Shown: piece by piece, positions 1-8,136 of the stretch | How the letters are laid out: every line of letters begins with the position of its first letter | Numbering within the stretch: the stretch's first letter is position 1 | From: Flavobacteriaceae bacterium | Lineage (GTDB): Bacteria; Bacteroidota; Bacteroidia; Flavobacteriales; Flavobacteriaceae | Assembly (NCBI GenBank): GCA_028284745.1 | Contig: JANQRC010000064.1 | Location: 41,495-105,494, forward strand | DNA length: 64,000 nucleotides | Direction of reading: 5' to 3' | Notes under the pieces: generated by a model | The model's database searches: none | Seen by the model: only the letters and a program-made list of their open reading frames with translations | What the model was told of the DNA's origin: nothing | Program-made: the position numbers and the translations under genes

Positions 1-520
1 CGACTTCCTTCAAATTGTTTTTGAACAATGTGCTCCCGCTAGAAACGATGTCACAGATCGCGTCGGCAAGACCAATGTTGGGTGCTATCTCGACCGAACC
101 ATTGATGATGTGCAAGTCTGCTTTGATTCCTTTTTCAGCAAGAAAGTCATTGACCGTGTTCGGATATGAGGTGGCAATTCGCTTTCCTTGGAAGAACTGG
201 ATTCCCTCATAGGCTGTCGATTTCGGCACGGCCAATGAGACCTTGCATTTGGAGAAGCCCAGCTTCTCGACTATTTCTAGGTCAGTTCCCTTTTCAATGA
301 GCGTATTCTCGCCCAAAATGGCAATATCTACCACACCATCTCGCAAATACTGAGGGATGTCTCCATTTCGCAAATAGAAGACTTCCAGCGGGAAGTTACG
401 TGCTGAAGCCTTCAGTTGGTCTTTACCATTGTCGATGGAGATACCGCAATCTTTTAGCAAGCGAAGTGAATCTTCGTTCAAACGCCCAGATTTCTGGACA
501 GCGATTTTGATCTTGGTCAT
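1..520 (-). CDS. hisG: ATP phosphoribosyltransferase HisG, N-terminal part
   Basis: HisG condenses ATP and PRPP in the first committed step of histidine biosynthesis in the cytoplasm. About 173 N-terminal residues are present and the gene continues beyond base 1. The protein starts MTKIKIAVQKSGRLNEDSL and contains AILGENTLIEKG, GFSKCKVSLAVP, and the PRPP-binding-type stretch LADAICDIVSSGSTL near the window edge. The start is the ATG at 518-520, which follows a his leader peptide and a terminator-like hairpin, so the gene is probably the first of a his operon under attenuation. The family assignment is secure; short or long HisG form cannot be decided because the C terminus is missing. Confidence 0.95.
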   Translation of the reverse strand, partial: MTKIKIAVQKSGRLNEDSLRLLKDCGISIDNGKDQLKASARNFPLEVFYLRNGDIPQYLRDGVVDIAILGENTLIEKGTDLEIVEKLGFSKCKVSLAVPKSTAYEGIQFFQGKRIATSYPNTVNDFLAEKGIKADLHIINGSVEIAPNIGLADAICDIVSSGSTLFKNNLKEV

Positions 521-554
521 TTTCTTTTTCTAATGCTTGAGCAATTCTAGCGAA

Positions 555-587
555 AACATAAAACCCGCTTGAATGCTCAAACGGGTT
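555..587 (-). terminator. his attenuator hairpin upstream of hisG
   Basis: On the minus strand an 11-bp stem (AACCCGTTTGA / TCAAGCGGGTT, one G-T pair) closes a 4-nt loop and is followed by TTATGTTTT. It lies between the histidine-rich leader peptide and the hisG start, the position expected for a transcription attenuator. A competing antiterminator fold is inferred rather than shown: the leader segment CAACA..ACAC..CACC can pair with GGTG..GTGT..TGTTG just downstream of the leader stop. Confidence 0.8.
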
Positions 588-617
588 CTACTTCAAATGT
601 TTATCAACACAACACGG

Positions 618-674
618 TCACCTCGCCTGAGACAAGTCAGAAGCATGATGGTGATGTGTATTGTTGTCAAACAT
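618..674 (-). CDS. hisL: his operon leader peptide (18 aa, four consecutive His)
   Basis: The minus strand encodes MFDNNTHHHHASDLSQAR followed by TGA. Four consecutive histidine codons (CAT CAC CAT CAT) lie 98 nt before hisG, and an attenuator hairpin sits between. Ribosome stalling at these codons under histidine shortage would favour read-through, by analogy with his leaders of Proteobacteria. The peptide need not have any function beyond being translated. The short length is normal for a leader. The position, the His run and the downstream hairpin together make the call strong. Confidence 0.85.
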   Translation of the reverse strand: MFDNNTHHHHASDLSQAR

Positions 675-693
675 TCTATATTGTTTTCTAGAA

Positions 694-701
694 CAAATTT
701 A
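694..701 (-). promoter_or_regulatory. putative -7 box of the his operon promoter
   Basis: TAAATTTG on the minus strand matches the Bacteroidota -7 consensus TAnnTTTG. A TTG trinucleotide lies 21 nt upstream as a possible -33 element. The box ends 19 nt before the hisL start codon, so the predicted transcript would begin just upstream of the leader peptide. Confidence 0.55.
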
Positions 702-866
702 AGACAAACCAATTCAAAAGTGCAAGCAGTTGATCACTTTTTTGCGAATAAGGGAGTAAATTATCGTGAAAAATAGTGTTTTGGTATAAATAATAGGAAC
801 TACTTTGCTGTTTGATGAATTCTATTCCATACTTTTAGAAGCAAATAGGAATGTATTGGTCCCCCA

Positions 867-1727
867 ATGAAACACTTCTTTTTAGGATTGCTCACTTTTC
901 TTGTTTGGTCGGTACTCGGTATTGGCCTCTATTCCTATTATATCAATAATATCAGCAACCGTAGCAGAGCAGAGATCACACAGCCTGTTCCTGAGGCAAA
1001 GAAGCTTACTATCGATGATGTACTTGTCCTGTATGGTGGAAATGACTTTTCCATAGATGAGTTGAAGAAAATAAGGGTCATCAAGGGTTCTGATTCCATC
1101 ATGTTCACAGATAGTATCCTTCAGCAAAAACTATTCGACATATTGAATGAGCAGCAGTCCAAGGAAGTATTGCTCACCGGATTCAGTGTTACTGGCGAAA
1201 CGGACACGCTGGGCATCTCACGTTCCAGTAAGCTAAAGGAGATTCTAGTCGATTATGGCTTGAACGAGGATAGGATCTCTACTGCTTCTGAAATTTTAAG
1301 AGTAGATATGCCCAATGATGTTATAGACGGTGCCGTTGCGCTTCAAGTAAAAGAAATGAGTGCTGAGAAATGGGCAGCCCTGGAAACCGTGATTGCCAAC
1401 AAAGTATTGTATGCAGGTTTTGCATCAAACACCTTTCGTCCGGATAACTCCTTGCAGGCATATGCATTAGAACTGAAGGGATATTTGGAGAAATTCCCAT
1501 CTAAAAATGTGACCATTACAGGTCATACGGATAGTATTGGTGCCGAAGAAGACAACGAATGGATCGGCATGCAGCGCGCTAAGAATGTCATGGGCTACCT
1601 GGTCACACATGGCATTTCTGAAGAAAGAATGACTGCCGTTTCAAAAGGAGAGTCAGAACCTGTAGCACCCAACAACACTGTTGAGGGTCAGCGATTGAAC
1701 AGAAGAATAGAAATTAAAGCATATTAA
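867..1727 (+). CDS. OmpA-family inner-membrane-anchored protein
   Basis: The product has 286 residues. A single N-terminal membrane segment (about residues 5-27) is followed by a periplasmic part with two OmpA-like units. The second, residues 178-286, is canonical: it carries ITGHTDSIG, the helix WIGMQRAKNVMGYL and QRLNRRIEI, the residues that usually contact diaminopimelate in peptidoglycan. The first unit (about 50-140) looks like a degenerate copy, with LTGFSVTGETDTLGISRS. There is no beta-barrel. It is likely an envelope protein tethering the membrane to the wall. It is followed after 11 nt by the helix-hairpin-helix gene, so the two probably form an operon. Confidence 0.75.
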   Translation: MKHFFLGLLTFLVWSVLGIGLYSYYINNISNRSRAEITQPVPEAKKLTIDDVLVLYGGNDFSIDELKKIRVIKGSDSIMFTDSILQQKLFDILNEQQSKEVLLTGFSVTGETDTLGISRSSKLKEILVDYGLNEDRISTASEILRVDMPNDVIDGAVALQVKEMSAEKWAALETVIANKVLYAGFASNTFRPDNSLQAYALELKGYLEKFPSKNVTITGHTDSIGAEEDNEWIGMQRAKNVMGYLVTHGISEERMTAVSKGESEPVAPNNTVEGQRLNRRIEIKAY

Positions 1728-1738
1728 AACATAATTGA

Positions 1739-2296
1739 ATGTTAGACAAGTTAGCACCTGCATCTATCTCTGAGTATATTTTGCTTTTCTTATTGTGTTC
1801 GGTCAGTTTCTTTGTCGGTTGGTTCTTTGCAAGAGCCTCTATCAGCAAACTAAGAGAAAAAGTAAAAGCCTACGAAAAGGAAAAACAACCCTCTTTTTTG
1901 ACCGAGAATGCTTTCAAGGCGGATTCTGAAAATGTAACACATGCGCCCAATGGTATCAAAGCCATCCAAACACGTGGAAGGAGTGGCGCAGTCGTTGGCC
2001 AAGAAGATATTGAAGAAGAAAAGCTGGCGCAAGCCTTTGACCTTACCTTGCTTGAAGACCTTGATTTTGATAGGCTTGGGAGGGGCGATGCAGAGAGCAA
2101 AGACGACTTGAAGCTCATCACAGGTGTTGGGCCTTTTGTTGAAGACAAACTTAACAGTATTGGTATCTTCACTTTTGAGCAGATCAGTAGGTTTACTGAC
2201 GAAGACATCAAAAAGGTCACTGAACTTACCGAGTTCTTCCCAGGTCGTATCGAACGTGATGATTGGGTAAGTCAGGCAAAGAAATTGAAGCGTTGA
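1739..2296 (+). CDS. membrane-anchored helix-hairpin-helix protein
   Basis: The product has 185 residues. An N-terminal membrane helix (about 12-31) precedes a charged linker. The C-terminal domain (about 120-185) reads LKLITGVGPFVEDKLNSIG and then a second helical pair, resembling the helix-hairpin-helix domain often labelled 'flap endonuclease-like' in Bacteroidota. That fold can bind DNA or proteins, and nuclease activity should not be assumed from it. It is probably co-transcribed with the upstream OmpA-like gene and ends at a strong terminator 2 nt after the stop. Function is unknown. Confidence 0.7.
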   Translation: MLDKLAPASISEYILLFLLCSVSFFVGWFFARASISKLREKVKAYEKEKQPSFLTENAFKADSENVTHAPNGIKAIQTRGRSGAVVGQEDIEEEKLAQAFDLTLLEDLDFDRLGRGDAESKDDLKLITGVGPFVEDKLNSIGIFTFEQISRFTDEDIKKVTELTEFFPGRIERDDWVSQAKKLKR

Positions 2297-2297
2297 G

Positions 2298-2331
2298 CAA
2301 GGAGGCGCTATGCCTTGCCTCCTTGTTTCTT
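2298..2331 (+). terminator. rho-independent terminator
   Basis: A perfect 9-bp stem CAAGGAGGC / GCCTCCTTG closes a 10-nt loop and is followed by TTTCTTTT. It begins immediately after the stop of the helix-hairpin-helix gene. Confidence 0.85.
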
Positions 2332-2337
2332 TTCTGA

Positions 2338-2516
2338 TGAAACTTCCACCGAGGGAAAGGTCTGCCTCTCGGCTTTACTGCTTTTCAGTTGAGATCTAAC
2401 CCTATTGATTCCGTAGCACCCCTAAAGTCCCCTAAAAGGGGGCGATCAAGGTGGGTGCCAATTTCATGATGAGCCAAAACTTCTCAATGATTCGATCGAA
2501 GCCACATTTTCAGTAG
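2338..2516 (+). repeat. dispersed intergenic repeat, copy 1
   Basis: This copy fills the gap between two convergent genes. Shared blocks with the reverse complement of 58821-59013 include AAACTTCCACC, CTAACC..ATTG, AGCACCCCTA and AAAACT..TTCGATC.AAGCC in the same order and spacing. A shorter related copy lies at 26570-26692. No reading frame or inverted termini are evident. See findings. Confidence 0.65.
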
Positions 2517-2522
2517 CTATAT

Positions 2523-3338
2523 TTACTGATTCCCAAGAATGATGGGCAAGCCTCCTTCGCCACTACCCACAACGATCACTTTGCTATTGTTAGATCTTGA
2601 TAGTTCTAGTGTGGCCTCGATACCTTTGTCTTGAAGGATCTTATCGGTCAGTGAGGCACTTAAGATGCGGTTGGCATCTGCTTTACCTTGTGCCTCTATG
2701 CGTTGGCGTTCAGCTTCTTTTTGGGCTTTCTCCAATCGGAACTCGTATTCTAATGATTCTTGCTCTTGTTTCAACTTTCGCTCGATAGCCTCTTTGATCG
2801 TCGGCGGCAAGGTCACATCCCTGACCAAAACTTCATCCAAGACAATGAATTGCTTCTCAACGATCTTCTGGGTTTCTTCAAATATCTCTTGTTGAATGGC
2901 ATCTCGCTTGCTTGAGTATAGCTGTTCTGGCGTATAGCGCCCCACAACACTTCTTGCTGCAGAACGTATGGTGGGTAAAATGATCCTATCTAAATAGTTC
3001 TCGCCAATTTCTTTGTGTAACTTCCCAAGGTCGGCTTCATCTGGTTTGTACCATGCAGAAGCATCTAGTTGTATGTCCAGCCCATTGGATGAGAGCACTT
3101 TCATCTTTTCGAAGATCTCTTGACGCCGCACCTCGTAAACATACACTTTGTTCCATGGGGCAACCAGATGAAATCCCTCGCCCAAGGGTGGTTTATCTGT
3201 CACAACACCACCTCCAAATCGTTTCCAAAGCACACCTGCTTCACCCGCGTTTATGTTTACCGCAGATTTTGAAACTAAAATCACGGCTAAGATCAAAATA
3301 AAGATGATCGGCAATCCTATCTTAGGTAATCTATCCAT
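2523..3338 (-). CDS. prohibitin-family (SPFH/Band 7) membrane protein
   Basis: The product has 271 residues. An N-terminal membrane segment (about 8-27) is followed by the SPFH domain (about 30-190: NINAGEAGVLWKRFGG, IRSAARSVVGRYTPEQLYSS) and a coiled-coil-rich tail (LKQEQESLEYEFRLEKAQKE). Prohibitins form ring-like membrane assemblies that scaffold or regulate membrane proteases. The gene lies 10 nt after the VWA membrane-protein gene and is probably co-transcribed with it. Family assignment is clear; the specific partner cannot be inferred. Confidence 0.88.
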   Translation of the reverse strand: MDRLPKIGLPIIFILILAVILVSKSAVNINAGEAGVLWKRFGGGVVTDKPPLGEGFHLVAPWNKVYVYEVRRQEIFEKMKVLSSNGLDIQLDASAWYKPDEADLGKLHKEIGENYLDRIILPTIRSAARSVVGRYTPEQLYSSKRDAIQQEIFEETQKIVEKQFIVLDEVLVRDVTLPPTIKEAIERKLKQEQESLEYEFRLEKAQKEAERQRIEAQGKADANRILSASLTDKILQDKGIEATLELSRSNNSKVIVVGSGEGGLPIILGNQ

Positions 3339-3348
3339 TGTATATCAA

Positions 3349-5376
3349 TTAAATTAATCCGTTGTATTTTCTCAAAAACCACTCTATTGCTAGGCTGAGC
3401 GCCATAATGGCTAACAGCCACCTCCATGCTATTAAAGGTACGATATTTTCCGAAGCTTTTTGTATCGGCGTGAAGCGATCGTCTGTCATTAAAAGCGTCT
3501 TCAACGTATCGATCTCTGCGGGAAAAAACATACTTCCACCTGTATTGGTGGCCAATTGCTTCAATTTTGTTACATCAGCACTCAAGAATTGTCTTTCAAT
3601 ATCGAATGGAATGACCTCAAAGTTGCCCGACCTGCTGATGTTCTCATTCTCTGGTCTTACCGTAAAGCGATAACTGCCGGCCGAAAGGCTGCTAAGGTCT
3701 GCTACAAATTGATTGTTCTTCAGCAACATCGGGAATTGCAATCGCTCATGGGTCTCTTTATTCACGATCGTTACATCTAACTTGGTATTGGGATTGAAAA
3801 CAAAGTTCTTATCAAAGAACTGAGCACTGATCGTCACGTCATTACTTCCGTAGTAAAACGTCTTGTGATCGATAGAAAGACGTGCTTTTTTTGTGCTTGA
3901 TGATGCATACTGAATCAACTTTCCGATGAAGGCGTCAAATTCCTGGAAATCTCCTTTATCAACAAAACTCTGCATGCGCCATCGCCAAATGCCCTCACCA
4001 AATAACAGGACACCGCGCTGGTCTTGTTCCTCAAAAGTGACCAGTAGCGGGTCTTTGGTTGTGATTCCGTTGATGCTCTTGTACAACAGCACATCATTTG
4101 TGACCTCTATGCGAAGGTCCCCAAATTCGGATCGTAAAGGCGGCAACTGATCAAATCCGATATCCGCTACAAGAAAACTATTGAATGTTTTGCTTAGCAC
4201 TGGTAACGCATTGTCTGTCTGTCCTGTGTAGCGTTGTTCAAAGAAAGGTTGATTTCTATTCAAAAAGGAAAGGTCGGTGTTAGGGCCGCTAATGATGAAT
4301 ACGTTCTGCTTCGTCCTTTTCAATTCACCGATCAACGTCTTGAATGTACTGTTGGGCTGGTATAACATCACGACATCGTACTCGGCCATCTCAGCACTTT
4401 TTGAAGTAGGCTCCATGATCGACACCTGTCTTTGCTCATTGCTTTCAATAGCTTCTTTGAATGCTCCTAGGTCTGGGTGGCTGATATCAGAGATCAGGGC
4501 TACTTTGGTTTGCTGGTCTACGACCTCAACGGCAAAGTAACGGGTGTTGTTCTCAACGTTCTTCTCATTTTGCAAAGGGAGCACTGTTGCAGACAAGCGT
4601 TGAAGTCCTGCCCTATTGGCCTGTATTTGTGCTTCAACGATCGTAGAGTTTTGAGTAGGTGAAAACAGCAAGTCTTTCGAATAGACAGTAGTGTTACCAT
4701 TCTTGACCACCAATCGTGATCGTTGAGCAGTATGCCCGTTATAGTTGACAATAAGCTCCACAGGAAAACTGTTCTTCAAAAAAGCATACCTATTGGCATT
4801 TAAACGCGATATCGCTACATCGACAGGTTGAATACTGTCGCCGAGGACCAACGGAAAAACTGGTGATCCCTCGCTGGGAGAAACATAAGAATAATCGCTG
4901 CCAAAGGTTTGATTGCCATCACTTAGTAACAGTATGGGGCTTTGCTTGTAAATGCCTGCTAGCGCATTCAACGAACGCTGAATGTTTGTCTGTGCCCCTA
5001 TATGGCTTATTGATGTGTCTTGGAGAAGCGTTCTATCAAAGATGTGCTTTCTTAGCTGGAACCGTTCGGCAATGTCTTTGTCGTTGAACAGGTCATCTAC
5101 AAGTCTTTTCTGGGCAGCATCCTGTTTCAATTCTTTTATGGAAGCTGAATTATCGATGGCCACTACCAAACTCTGCCTTTCAACCTCGTAGGTCACACTC
5201 TTGAATTTTGGGTTGACCAACAGCAAAGTGCCTGCAAACAAGGTCAGGAATCTAAGAATGGCGAACCACCAGCGCTTTTTATCTTTTCGTTTGCTATCGA
5301 AAAAATACATGAAAGTCGTTACAGCTAGGGCGATAACGGCTCCGAATATGACCCACAAAAGATTCTCTGTTGTCAC
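3349..5376 (-). CDS. VWA-type membrane protein, BatA-like architecture
   Basis: The product has 675 residues. Two N-terminal membrane helices (about 5-25 and 36-55) precede a periplasmic von Willebrand A-like domain with the metal-adhesion motif DNSAS (LVVAIDNSASIKEL), then long beta-rich regions, and one C-terminal helix near residue 655. The architecture mirrors the BatA-type protein at 51349-53271. Such proteins are conserved in Bacteroidota and of uncertain role, generally thought to be envelope-linked. It lies between fabG (15 nt upstream) and the prohibitin gene (10 nt downstream), likely one operon. Confidence 0.7.
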   Translation of the reverse strand: MTTENLLWVIFGAVIALAVTTFMYFFDSKRKDKKRWWFAILRFLTLFAGTLLLVNPKFKSVTYEVERQSLVVAIDNSASIKELKQDAAQKRLVDDLFNDKDIAERFQLRKHIFDRTLLQDTSISHIGAQTNIQRSLNALAGIYKQSPILLLSDGNQTFGSDYSYVSPSEGSPVFPLVLGDSIQPVDVAISRLNANRYAFLKNSFPVELIVNYNGHTAQRSRLVVKNGNTTVYSKDLLFSPTQNSTIVEAQIQANRAGLQRLSATVLPLQNEKNVENNTRYFAVEVVDQQTKVALISDISHPDLGAFKEAIESNEQRQVSIMEPTSKSAEMAEYDVVMLYQPNSTFKTLIGELKRTKQNVFIISGPNTDLSFLNRNQPFFEQRYTGQTDNALPVLSKTFNSFLVADIGFDQLPPLRSEFGDLRIEVTNDVLLYKSINGITTKDPLLVTFEEQDQRGVLLFGEGIWRWRMQSFVDKGDFQEFDAFIGKLIQYASSSTKKARLSIDHKTFYYGSNDVTISAQFFDKNFVFNPNTKLDVTIVNKETHERLQFPMLLKNNQFVADLSSLSAGSYRFTVRPENENISRSGNFEVIPFDIERQFLSADVTKLKQLATNTGGSMFFPAEIDTLKTLLMTDDRFTPIQKASENIVPLIAWRWLLAIMALSLAIEWFLRKYNGLI

Positions 5377-5391
5377 TAATTATTTGAGAGG

Positions 5392-6138
5392 TTATGTTAG
5401 CATACCACCATCTACGTTCAGCACCTGCCCTGTAACGTAGGCAGATAGGTCTGAAGCTAAAAACAGGCAAGCATTGGCAACATCTTCAGGTGTGCCGCCA
5501 CGTTTCAGTGGAATGGCATCTCGCCAACCCTGCACCACATCTTCGTTAAGTTTGGCGGTCATCTCGGTTTCTATGAAACCAGGTGCGATCACATTGCTGC
5601 GAATGTTCCTTGAGCCCAACTCGAGTGCCACAGATTTCGAAAAACCGATGATCCCTGCTTTGGAGGCAGCATAGTTGGTCTGACCTGCGTTGCCCTTCAC
5701 TCCCACTACAGAGCTCATGTTGATGATCGACCCTTTTCGTTGTTTCAACATCGTGCGTTGCACTGCCTTTGTCATGTTGAAGACCGACTTTAAATTCACC
5801 TCTATCACTTTGTCAAAGTCTTCTTCAGAAATACGCATCAACAGATTGTCTTTCGTGATTCCTGCATTGTTGATCAGCACGTCGATACTTCCAAAATCTT
5901 CAACTACAGCGGCGGCAAGGTCTTGTGCCTGCTGAAAGTCTGCTGCGTTGCTTTGGTAGCCCTTGGCTTTGATGCCTTTTGCGTTTAGATGAGTTTCTAA
6001 TTGATTGGCTGCTTCGACCGAAGAACTATATGTAAAAGCCACATTAGCCCCATGATCGGCGAATACTTCGGCAATACCTTTTCCTATTCCGCGGCTTGCG
6101 CCTGTGATGATGATGGTCTTTCCTTCTAAGAGTTTCAT
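5392..6138 (-). CDS. fabG: 3-oxoacyl-[acyl-carrier-protein] reductase FabG
   Basis: This NADPH-dependent reductase of fatty-acid elongation shows the classical short-chain dehydrogenase marks: GASRGIGKGIAEVF for cofactor binding, NNAG, the catalytic Ser in INMSSVVG, and YAASK. From the ATG at 6136-6138 (MKLLEGKTIIITG) the protein has 248 residues, the usual FabG length. An in-frame ATG 30 nt upstream (6168) would add ten unusual residues and lies only 4 nt after a perfect -7 box. That makes the downstream start more likely, although a near-leaderless start at 6168 cannot be excluded. It is the first gene of a probable operon with the VWA and prohibitin genes. Confidence 0.93.
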   Translation of the reverse strand: MKLLEGKTIIITGASRGIGKGIAEVFADHGANVAFTYSSSVEAANQLETHLNAKGIKAKGYQSNAADFQQAQDLAAAVVEDFGSIDVLINNAGITKDNLLMRISEEDFDKVIEVNLKSVFNMTKAVQRTMLKQRKGSIINMSSVVGVKGNAGQTNYAASKAGIIGFSKSVALELGSRNIRSNVIAPGFIETEMTAKLNEDVVQGWRDAIPLKRGGTPEDVANACLFLASDLSAYVTGQVLNVDGGMLT

Positions 6139-6172
6139 TTCGTAACGCTTGTCTATTTGGTTAGTCATGTAT

Positions 6173-6180
6173 CAAAGATA
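6173..6180 (-). promoter_or_regulatory. putative -7 box upstream of fabG
   Basis: TATCTTTG on the minus strand matches TAnnTTTG exactly. It sits between the sucD terminator and fabG. Transcription would begin about 5-7 nt downstream, at or next to the upper ATG, which favours the lower ATG as the fabG start. Confidence 0.6.
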
Positions 6181-6197
6181 CCCATTTTGAAAAGCCT

Positions 6198-6232
6198 GAA
6201 AAACTAAAAGTCCTGCAAATGAGCAGGACTTT
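6198..6232 (-). terminator. rho-independent terminator after sucD
   Basis: A perfect 10-bp stem AAAGTCCTGC / GCAGGACTTT closes a 6-nt loop and is followed on the minus strand by TTAGTTTTT. It separates sucD from fabG. Confidence 0.85.
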
Positions 6233-6254
6233 GTCATAAAATTTTGTGAATATG

Positions 6255-7127
6255 CTATGCCATTACTTCGGCAACTTTCTTTCCGATCTCAGCAGGCGAA
6301 TCTACGACATGAATGCCACACTCGCGCATGATCCTCTTTTTAGCCTGCGCAGTATCGTCACTACCGCCTACGATGGCACCTGCATGGCCCATGGTTCTTC
6401 CTGCCGGAGCAGTTTCGCCCGCGATAAAACCTACAATAGGTTTCTTGCTACCACTCTGCTGATACCATTTGGCGGCATCGCTCTCTAACTGACCGCCGAT
6501 CTCTCCGATCATCACAACACACGCTGTCTCTGGGTCATTGATCAGAAGTTCTATCGCTTCTTTGGTCGTAGTGCCGATCACGGGGTCACCACCGATCCCT
6601 ATGGCTGTTGTGATGCCCATTCCTTCACGCACTACCTGGTCTGAGGCCTCATAGGTCAGTGTTCCCGACTTTGATACAATTCCCACATTGCCTTTTTTGA
6701 AGACAAAGCCAGGCATGATACCTACTTTTGCCTCACCAGGCGTGATAACACCAGGACAGTTAGGTCCGATAAGGCGACAGTCCTTGCCTTGAATATAATC
6801 GTAAGCCTTTATCATGTCGGCCACTGGAATTCCCTCAGTGATCGTAATGATCACCTTGATACCAGCCTCGGCAGCTTCCATGATCGCATCAGCGGCAAAA
6901 GCAGGAGGGACAAATAATATCGAAGTATCTGCGGCCACCTTCTCAACGGCTTCAGCCACCGTATTGAAGACAGGCTTGCCAAGATGCTCTTGACCTCCTT
7001 TTCCTGGGGTGACACCACCTACAATGTTGGTGCCATATTCGATCATTTGCTCGGCATGGAATGTACCTTCTCCGCCTGTAAAACCTTGTACGATTATCTT
7101 AGAATCTTTATTGACTAGTACGCTCAT
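6255..7127 (-). CDS. sucD: succinyl-CoA synthetase alpha subunit SucD
   Basis: SucD makes succinate and NTP from succinyl-CoA in the TCA cycle together with the beta subunit SucC, which is not in this window. The 290-residue length is typical. It shows the CoA-binding N-domain (IIVQGFTGGEGTFHAEQM), GPNCPGVITPGE, and the phosphohistidine loop in GRTMGHAGAIVGG. It is transcribed alone, with a strong terminator 22 nt after its stop. The upstream lpxD paralogue is on the same strand 61 nt away. Confidence 0.97.
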   Translation of the reverse strand: MSVLVNKDSKIIVQGFTGGEGTFHAEQMIEYGTNIVGGVTPGKGGQEHLGKPVFNTVAEAVEKVAADTSILFVPPAFAADAIMEAAEAGIKVIITITEGIPVADMIKAYDYIQGKDCRLIGPNCPGVITPGEAKVGIMPGFVFKKGNVGIVSKSGTLTYEASDQVVREGMGITTAIGIGGDPVIGTTTKEAIELLINDPETACVVMIGEIGGQLESDAAKWYQQSGSKKPIVGFIAGETAPAGRTMGHAGAIVGGSDDTAQAKKRIMRECGIHVVDSPAEIGKKVAEVMA

Positions 7128-7188
7128 GTATTTTGTTTTTAGCGTGACAAAAATAGTTTATTGCAATTGAAAAACGAATGAATACATT

Positions 7189-8133
7189 CTATTTTTCCTT
7201 CATCTTTTTCAAGTTGTCCATAAGGTCTGGCAATTGGCTCAAAGCTGCGAGTTTCTTGTAATTGGAACGGAATTCTTCGGCAGGAGAACCGAAATAGCGC
7301 TTTCCTCCTTCCAATGATTTGCTCACCCCAGATTGTGCCAAGATAACGGCTTCCTTACCGATGGTGATACCACTGGTCATCCCTACTTGCCCCCAAAGAG
7401 TAACTTCATCTTCTACGACCACACAACCGGCAATGCCCACTTGCGAAGCGATCAGGCATTTTTTTCCAATGACTGTATCGTGGCCCACCTGTACTTGGTT
7501 GTCTATCTTGGTGCCTTCTTTGATCGTGGTATCTCCTGTAACACCGCGATCAATAGTGCATAGTGCTCCAAGATCCACATGGTCTTCGATGACAACGCGA
7601 CCTCCTGATCTCAACTTGTCAAATCCTTCAGGGCGATTCTTGTAATAAAAGGCATCTGCGCCTAGTATGGTGCCAGAATGAATCGTTACATGATCACCGA
7701 TAACACAATCATCATAGATGATCACATTGCTATGAATAAGGCAATGATCACCTATAGAGACATTGTTACCTATAAATGCTCCCGGTTGAACAATTGTATT
7801 TTCTCCTATTGTAGCGGTCGCAGCAATTTGCGCTGTTGCTCTTTGAAAAGGTTTGAAGTGCTCTGTGAGTTTATTGAAATCCCGAAAGGGATCATCACTT
7901 ATCAACAGCGCTTTGCCTCCAGGGCATTCGACTTCTTTATTGATCAAGATTACTGTCGCAGCCGACTGTAATGCTTTGTCATAATATTTTGGATGATCTA
8001 CGAATACGATGTCTCCAGGTGTCACGACATGGATCTCGTTCATCCCTAAAACCGAAAAATCATCAGCACCCACATAGTTGGCATCGATGATCTTTGCTAT
8101 TTCCTGCAAGGTATGTGCTCTTGGGAACTTCAA
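7189..8133 (-). CDS. LpxD-like UDP-3-O-acylglucosamine N-acyltransferase paralogue
   Basis: This is a 314-residue left-handed beta-helix acyltransferase with many hexapeptide repeats (about residues 100-260: IGENTIVQPGAFIGNNVSIG and onwards). The histidine corresponding to the LpxD catalytic residue is present in VQVGHDTVIG. It is shorter than the second LpxD (10901-11929), and its C-terminal helix KKLAALSQLPDLMDNLKK differs. Two lpxD-like genes bracketing efp-lpxA-lpxC/fabZ is an arrangement I recall from Flavobacteriia. It may acylate a different precursor or chain length. It follows efp by 3 nt, so co-transcription is near certain. Confidence 0.85.
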   Translation of the reverse strand: MKFPRAHTLQEIAKIIDANYVGADDFSVLGMNEIHVVTPGDIVFVDHPKYYDKALQSAATVILINKEVECPGGKALLISDDPFRDFNKLTEHFKPFQRATAQIAATATIGENTIVQPGAFIGNNVSIGDHCLIHSNVIIYDDCVIGDHVTIHSGTILGADAFYYKNRPEGFDKLRSGGRVVIEDHVDLGALCTIDRGVTGDTTIKEGTKIDNQVQVGHDTVIGKKCLIASQVGIAGCVVVEDEVTLWGQVGMTSGITIGKEAVILAQSGVSKSLEGGKRYFGSPAEEFRSNYKKLAALSQLPDLMDNLKKMKEK

Positions 8134-8136
8134 TGG

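Noticed and set aside
573..776. 67-residue plus-strand frame upstream of the OmpA-like gene
   Set aside because: It is the complement of the his leader, attenuator and promoter, which explain the region better.
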